Below are positions 5,487-9,143 of a DNA stretch of 9,143 nucleotides, piece by piece. Positions within the stretch are counted from its first letter, which is position 1. Each line of letters starts with the position of its first letter. The notes under the pieces were generated by a model. It ran no database searches. It was not told where the DNA came from and worked only from the letters and a program-made list of their open reading frames with translations. The translations under genes and the position numbers were made by a program. The stretch comes from JBMNTQ01 sp050945815 (GTDB taxonomy: Bacteria; Bacillota; Clostridia; Christensenellales; JBMNTQ01), in assembly GCA_050945815.1 (NCBI GenBank), contig JBMNTQ010000075.1, positions 1 through 9,143 on the forward strand, read 5' to 3'.

Positions 5487-6557
5487 GTGAGTAAAATAAG
5501 AATAGTCAACGCAAAAAAGATATACGGTAATACAACTGTCATTGAAAATTTGAACTTGAACATAGAGGACGGAGAACTGTTTACGCTTCTTGGGCCTTCC
5601 GGTTGCGGCAAAACAACGCTGCTTCGCATGATAGCAGGCTTTAACTCTATTGAAGATGGTGATTTTTATTTCAATGATGAACGCATTAACGACAAGGAGC
5701 CCTCTAAGCGCAACATAGGAATGGTCTTTCAAAACTATGCCATATTTCCTCATTTGACGGTATACAAAAATATTGCATTCGGTTTAAAGAATCGTAAAGT
5801 ACCTAAAGATGTCGAACGTGAAGAAGTAAACCGGATGCTTAAAATGATGCAGATAGAAGACTATGCTGATCGCTTGCCGGAAAAACTTTCCGGAGGTCAA
5901 CAGCAACGAGTTGCACTTGCGCGTGCACTTGTTATAAAGCCAGCTGTGTTGCTTATGGATGAACCCCTTTCAAACCTTGATGCCAAGCTCCGTGTAGAGA
6001 TGCGGCAGGTTATCCGCAGCATACAACGGGAGGTTGGGATCACTACTTTATATGTTACACACGATCAAGAGGAAGCCATGTCTATAAGTGATACCATAGC
6101 TGTAATGAAAGAAGGCGCAATACAGCACATAGGCACACCGAAGAGTGTTTACCAGCGACCGGAAAATGTGTTTGTTGCAACATTCATAGGTCGTACCAAT
6201 ATATTGCAGGGGAATATGCATGCCGGTGTCCTTGAAATTTGTGGCAGCAGATTTTCTCACTCCTCATGGAAAACCGTACCCGACGGACCAGTGCAGGTAT
6301 CTGTTCGTCCGGAAGAATTTGTGATTGCTCAAGGCGAAGCAGAGGGCATCTCTGCATCTATTGCAGATAGCGTATACCTTGGACTCAATACGCAATATTA
6401 TCTTGACATCGGAGACGCTCAACAGGTGGAGATTGTTCAGGAGTCACCGATGGAAGATTTGTTCAGCGTTGGAACATGTGTGCGTCTCCTGATAAAGACT
6501 GAGAAAATAAATATTTTCTCTGCAGACGGTAACACCAACTATCTAAGAGGTATATAA
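5487..6557 (+). CDS. ABC importer ATPase (FbpC/PotA/AfuC type)
   Basis: This 356-residue nucleotide-binding subunit powers the importer at the inner face of the membrane. All the standard motifs are intact: Walker A GPSGCGKT (36-43), Q-loop Gln82, signature LSGGQ (134-138), Walker B VLLMDEP (154-160), D-loop SNLD (162-165) and the switch His192. A C-terminal regulatory extension of about 110 residues with TOBE-like sequence (VSVRPEEFVI) is typical of the FbpC/PotA/MalK group. The start is GTG at 5487, preceded by AGGGAAGG; the next residues SKIRIVNAKKIYG fit the family N-terminus. It lies 140 bp after the binding-protein gene and 3 bp before the permease gene. The ATPase belongs to a group spanning iron, polyamine and sugar-phosphate systems, so it does not identify the substrate. 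Confidence 0.92.
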   Translation: MSKIRIVNAKKIYGNTTVIENLNLNIEDGELFTLLGPSGCGKTTLLRMIAGFNSIEDGDFYFNDERINDKEPSKRNIGMVFQNYAIFPHLTVYKNIAFGLKNRKVPKDVEREEVNRMLKMMQIEDYADRLPEKLSGGQQQRVALARALVIKPAVLLMDEPLSNLDAKLRVEMRQVIRSIQREVGITTLYVTHDQEEAMSISDTIAVMKEGAIQHIGTPKSVYQRPENVFVATFIGRTNILQGNMHAGVLEICGSRFSHSSWKTVPDGPVQVSVRPEEFVIAQGEAEGISASIADSVYLGLNTQYYLDIGDAQQVEIVQESPMEDLFSVGTCVRLLIKTEKINIFSADGNTNYLRGI

Positions 6558-6560
6558 AGA

Positions 6561-8213
6561 ATGGTTAACAATAAACGCTTCAGGTTGGATGTTTGGGGTT
6601 GGATAACAATAATAATATTGCTGTTGTACGGATTGTTTTTGGTTTATCCGCTCAGCCTTTTAGGTAAGATGGCCTTTTCGGATGGAACAGGGTTCACGTT
6701 AGATAACTTTGTAAGATTCTTCTCGCGTCCTTACTACTCCATCACATTGTGGAACAGCTTCAAAGTGTCTTTTGCAGCTGCAGCACTGTCTGTAGTTGTC
6801 GGCGTGACTCTGGGTTATATATTTTCGATGTATGAATTATTTGGCAGCAAATTTATGCGCATGTTAATAATACTGTCCACAATGAGTGCACCTTTTGTAG
6901 GGGCCTATGCATGGATACTGTTGTTGGGCCGAAACGGACTAATTACCACATTTTTCTCTGGTGTGTTTGGCATACAGATGCCAGATATTTATGGTTTCAA
7001 TGGTATTCTGCTGGTGTTTACAACTCAACTTTTTCCTTTGGTTTTTCTATATGTTCAAGGTGCTATGAGCAAGATGGACAACTCTCTAATGGAAGCTGCA
7101 GAAAATATGGGCTGTAAAGGAATAGAGCGCTTTTTTAGAGTGGTTTTACCTTTAATTGCACCAACAGTCTTAGCAGGTGCGCTTCTTGTGTTCATCCGTG
7201 CCCTCAGCGATTTTGGCACTCCTATGCTTATTGGAGAGGGATACCGCACATTTCCTGTTATTTTATATACGGAATTTGTGGGCGAGGTATCCCAGAACAA
7301 AGGCTTTGCTTCTGCGATTGCCATAATGGCCATATTAATTACGGTTGCTGTATACTTTGTGCAGGATATTATAGCAAAGCGCAGTGCGCATTCTATGAGT
7401 GCATTAAACAAAATTGAAAAAAAGAAACTTAAAGGTATAAAGTCTGCACTTGTACATTTGTTGTGTTATTCTGTTGTGGGAATATCTGCCTTACCGCAGT
7501 TTTATGTAATCTATACTTCGTTTCAAAAGACAAGTGGTTTAATCTACATCGAAGGATATTCTTTAGACAGCTATCGGCAAATGTTTTCGCGCTTAGGCAG
7601 AAGTATACAGAACACTCTTATTATTCCCACGATATCGCTTGTCGTTGTGGTACTAATAGCGGTGTTAATTTCTTATATTGCTGTACGTAGGCGCAATGCG
7701 TTATCAGGTGCGGTAGATGTTCTTTCGATGGTACCTTATGTTATTCCCGGCACGGTAGTGGGTATTGCGATGATATCCGCTTTCAATCGCAAGCCGCTTC
7801 TTTTAACGGGCGGTATGTTGATTATGGTTGCAGCTTTGGTAATACGCAGGTTACCTTATACAATACGGTCGTCTGTGGCGATATTGCATCAAATACCGCT
7901 AAGTATTGAAGAAGCAGCTACGTCGCTGGGAAGCACAAAAATGAAAACATTTTTCAAAATAAATCTACCCATGATGGCTCCCGGTGTGTTTTCGGGTGCA
8001 ATATTAAGTTGGGTAACATTGATAAGTGAGTTGTCTACTGCCATATTGTTGTATACGGGGCGCACACAGACATTAACGGTAGCTATATATACGCAGATAA
8101 TACGTGGGAATTATGGAATAGCTTCCGCAATGGCAAGCGTGCTCACAGTTATGACGATTCTTTCGCTGCTTGTTTTTAATGCTATAAGCAAAGATGGCGA
8201 AATGACAATGTAA
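6561..8213 (+). CDS. Fused double-permease subunit of the ABC importer (FbpB/AfuB type)
   Basis: This 550-residue integral membrane protein contains two binding-protein-dependent permease domains in one chain, so one subunit forms the whole pore. Around 12 hydrophobic segments are visible. Each half has a cytoplasmic EAA loop that docks on the ATPase: EAAENMGCKGIERFFRVVLP (178-197) and EEAATSLGSTKMKTFFKINLP-type sequence (450-470). A charged linker (about 272-296, KKKLKG) joins the halves. This fused layout is characteristic of the FbpB/AfuB class and unlike most separate-subunit sugar importers. The ATG at 6561 sits 3 bp after the ATPase stop, with AGAGG upstream inside the ATPase gene, indicating one transcript. 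It is the last gene of the operon, followed by the terminators in repeat copy 2 and facing the hydrogenase gene. Confidence 0.92.
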   Translation: MVNNKRFRLDVWGWITIIILLLYGLFLVYPLSLLGKMAFSDGTGFTLDNFVRFFSRPYYSITLWNSFKVSFAAAALSVVVGVTLGYIFSMYELFGSKFMRMLIILSTMSAPFVGAYAWILLLGRNGLITTFFSGVFGIQMPDIYGFNGILLVFTTQLFPLVFLYVQGAMSKMDNSLMEAAENMGCKGIERFFRVVLPLIAPTVLAGALLVFIRALSDFGTPMLIGEGYRTFPVILYTEFVGEVSQNKGFASAIAIMAILITVAVYFVQDIIAKRSAHSMSALNKIEKKKLKGIKSALVHLLCYSVVGISALPQFYVIYTSFQKTSGLIYIEGYSLDSYRQMFSRLGRSIQNTLIIPTISLVVVVLIAVLISYIAVRRRNALSGAVDVLSMVPYVIPGTVVGIAMISAFNRKPLLLTGGMLIMVAALVIRRLPYTIRSSVAILHQIPLSIEEAATSLGSTKMKTFFKINLPMMAPGVFSGAILSWVTLISELSTAILLYTGRTQTLTVAIYTQIIRGNYGIASAMASVLTVMTILSLLVFNAISKDGEMTM

Positions 8214-8332
8214 ATGCGTATAAAGTATACGAAGGACGCGTACTACGGATTTCAAGCCCAGATAAGAACAGAGTACTGCAACAAAACTTTAAAGTCACTA
8301 ACGAAATACGCTTCAGTTATAGCCAAAAAAGT

Positions 8333-8362
8333 AAAACCGACGAACATTTGTCCGTCGGTTTT
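8333..8362 (-). terminator. Terminator of the hydrogenase gene
   Basis: The stem AAAACCGACG (8333-8342) / CGTCGGTTTT (8353-8362) is followed on the minus strand by TTTTACTTTTTT. It lies about 70 bp past the hydrogenase stop. Differences from copy 1 fall in the loop and flank, not in the stem. Confidence 0.8.
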
Positions 8363-8379
8363 AGCAAATTTTTTAGGGC

Positions 8380-8404
8380 AGCTCCGAATAGTTCGGCGCT
8401 TTTT
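8380..8404 (+). terminator. Terminator of the ABC importer operon
   Basis: AGC-t-CCGAA, loop TAG, TTCGG-c-GCT runs directly into TTTTTATTT on the plus strand, about 165 bp after the permease stop. With the neighbouring hairpin it separates the convergent importer and hydrogenase transcripts. Between the permease stop and the repeat (8214-8323) only a short CGTATA-AAG-TATACG inverted repeat (8217-8231) is visible. Confidence 0.65.
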
Positions 8405-8433
8405 ATTTCGGTTTTCCGAGAACGCCCAAACCC

Positions 8434-9143
8434 TTAGATTCTTGCCCTCGGTACATACGTCGTATGCAAAAGCTCATGCGCTTTCTCGCCGTAGGGCTCG
8501 CCCAAGTATTCCTCATAGAGTTTTATAACTTGCGGGTTCTTATGCGATTTTCTTATAGCCTTTTTGACATCACCGGAATAAACGGCATTCATGCGCTTTT
8601 GAATGATTTCGGTGTCGCCATGAGCATAGGGTTGTCCGGCGCCGTCTATACAGCCTCCGGGGCAAGCCATGATTTCTATTACATCATACTTGGCTTCTCC
8701 GCTGCGAATGCTGTCGAGCAGTTTACGTGCATTGCCAAGTCCGCTGGCAACAGCGATTCTCAGGTTTATATCACCTATGGGAACTGTAGCTTCCTTGATG
8801 CCTTTCAGACCGCGCAGGGCAGTAAAGTCCAGATTTTCGAGTTCTTCGCCGGTAACCCATTCATATGCCGTACGGGCTGCCGCTTCCAAAACTCCGCCGC
8901 TGCTGCCGAAGATAAGGGCGGCGCCTGTCGATTCGCCCATCAGCTCATCAAACTCGCCGTCCGGCAGGTTGGGGAAATCAAGCGACATTTCTTTTATCAT
9001 ATGACCGAGTTCCCTAGTTGTAATGACGATATCGACATCGCTTACGCCTCTTTCGTTTGCCAATTCGGGTCGCGAGGCCTCATATTTCTTTGCCACGCAA
9101 GGCATGACAGAAACAACTATCATGTCTTCCGGTTTTACACCCA
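8434..9143 (-). CDS. [FeFe]-hydrogenase catalytic subunit, C-terminal part (partial)
   Basis: These are the last 235 residues of an iron-only hydrogenase catalytic subunit (HydA/HndD type), whose 5' part lies beyond the right edge. Such enzymes reduce protons to hydrogen or oxidise it, commonly with ferredoxin and NAD(P)H in clostridial fermentation. The visible part carries H-cluster motif 2, MPCVAKKYE (residues 13-21 of the visible frame), and motif 3, MACPGGCIDGAGQP (from 158), with the expected H-cluster cysteines (15, 160, 164). TGAALIFGSSGGVLEAA and ASGLGNARKLLD are also typical. Motif 3 usually reads GGGQP; here it is GAGQP, a small variation. The frame is open to the window edge, so the internal ATG at 9123 is not the start. 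The C-terminus (GEPYGEKAHELLH...VPRARI) is duplicated at 828-898. Whether it belongs to a bifurcating HydABC/Hnd complex cannot be judged here. Confidence 0.92.
   Translation of the reverse strand, partial: GVKPEDMIVVSVMPCVAKKYEASRPELANERGVSDVDIVITTRELGHMIKEMSLDFPNLPDGEFDELMGESTGAALIFGSSGGVLEAAARTAYEWVTGEELENLDFTALRGLKGIKEATVPIGDINLRIAVASGLGNARKLLDSIRSGEAKYDVIEIMACPGGCIDGAGQPYAHGDTEIIQKRMNAVYSGDVKKAIRKSHKNPQVIKLYEEYLGEPYGEKAHELLHTTYVPRARI

Larger units (their letters stand above)
8324..8504. repeat. Direct repeat copy 2, continuous with the hydrogenase gene
   Basis: This is the partner of 718-898, in the same orientation and offset by exactly 7606 bp with no gap, matching 169 of 181 positions. 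Here the coding part is joined to the full hydrogenase frame, so this is the copy attached to a functional gene. It supplies terminators to both converging operons. Confidence 0.95.

Noticed and set aside
4261..8213. Firm annotation as a ferric-iron importer
   Set aside because: Family resemblance exists, but the binding protein lacks adjacent tyrosines and there is no visible iron-regulator box near the promoter; the ligand was left open.
718..8504. Composite transposon or insertion sequence ends
   Set aside because: The repeats are direct, carry a gene tail and terminators, and show no terminal inverted repeats; no transposase is encoded in the window.
8214..8528. 104-codon plus-strand frame after the permease
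   Set aside because: It overlaps the terminators and the 3' end of the hydrogenase on the opposite strand; no binding site and no family features.
8669..9004. 111-codon plus-strand frame
   Set aside because: It is antisense to a well-supported hydrogenase coding region and arises from its codon pattern.
1..9143. CRISPR array, tRNA or rRNA genes
   Set aside because: No regularly spaced short repeats and no cloverleaf or rRNA-like sequence were seen on either strand.

Overview
The window is a 9.1-kb piece of what looks like an anaerobic, fairly low-GC Bacillota (Clostridia-type) chromosome. The support is an [FeFe]-hydrogenase subunit, AGGAGG-type ribosome binding sites, TTGACA/TATAAT promoters and a lipoprotein-anchored ABC binding protein. 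Base composition is uneven. The left 0.7 kb is clearly AT-rich, the middle is intermediate and the hydrogenase end is the most GC-rich.

Layout, left to right: (1) the N-terminal half of an AAA_14/DUF4143-type ATPase on the minus strand, with its promoter sitting inside a nested inverted repeat; (2) a 181-bp repeat holding tandem terminators and the last codons of an [FeFe]-hydrogenase gene; (3) a minus-strand operon frlB-frlD (fructoselysine-6-phosphate deglycase and fructoselysine 6-kinase type proteins, overlapping as TAATG); (4) a divergent control region of about 0.5 kb with a good minus-strand promoter for frlB and a weaker plus-strand promoter followed by a 14-bp palindrome; (5) on the plus strand, a PHP-family phosphoesterase, then a consensus promoter with a 28-bp palindrome in the leader, then a three-gene ABC importer of the FbpABC/AfuABC type (lipoprotein, ATPase, fused double permease); (6) the second copy of the 181-bp repeat, continuous with a convergent [FeFe]-hydrogenase gene that runs off the right edge.

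Proposed function: FrlD would phosphorylate an imported Amadori compound (fructose-amine conjugate) and FrlB would split the 6-phosphate into glucose 6-phosphate and the free amine or amino acid. The divergent importer resembles ferric-iron systems. However, its binding protein has no adjacent tyrosine pair, and some members of this superfamily (AfuABC) carry sugar phosphates, so the importer may feed the frl enzymes. The PHP phosphoesterase could act on a phosphorylated intermediate. The link between the two halves is inferred from position only.

The most notable structural signal is that the whole catabolic/transport segment (about 7.4 kb) lies between two direct repeats of the hydrogenase 3' end plus its terminators. 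This is the pattern left when DNA inserts at the end of a gene. The two copies differ at 12 of 181 positions. All six coding differences are silent and none of the other six falls in a terminator stem, which suggests the partial copy came from a diverged but functional hydrogenase allele. No integrase, transposase, tRNA or CRISPR array is visible.
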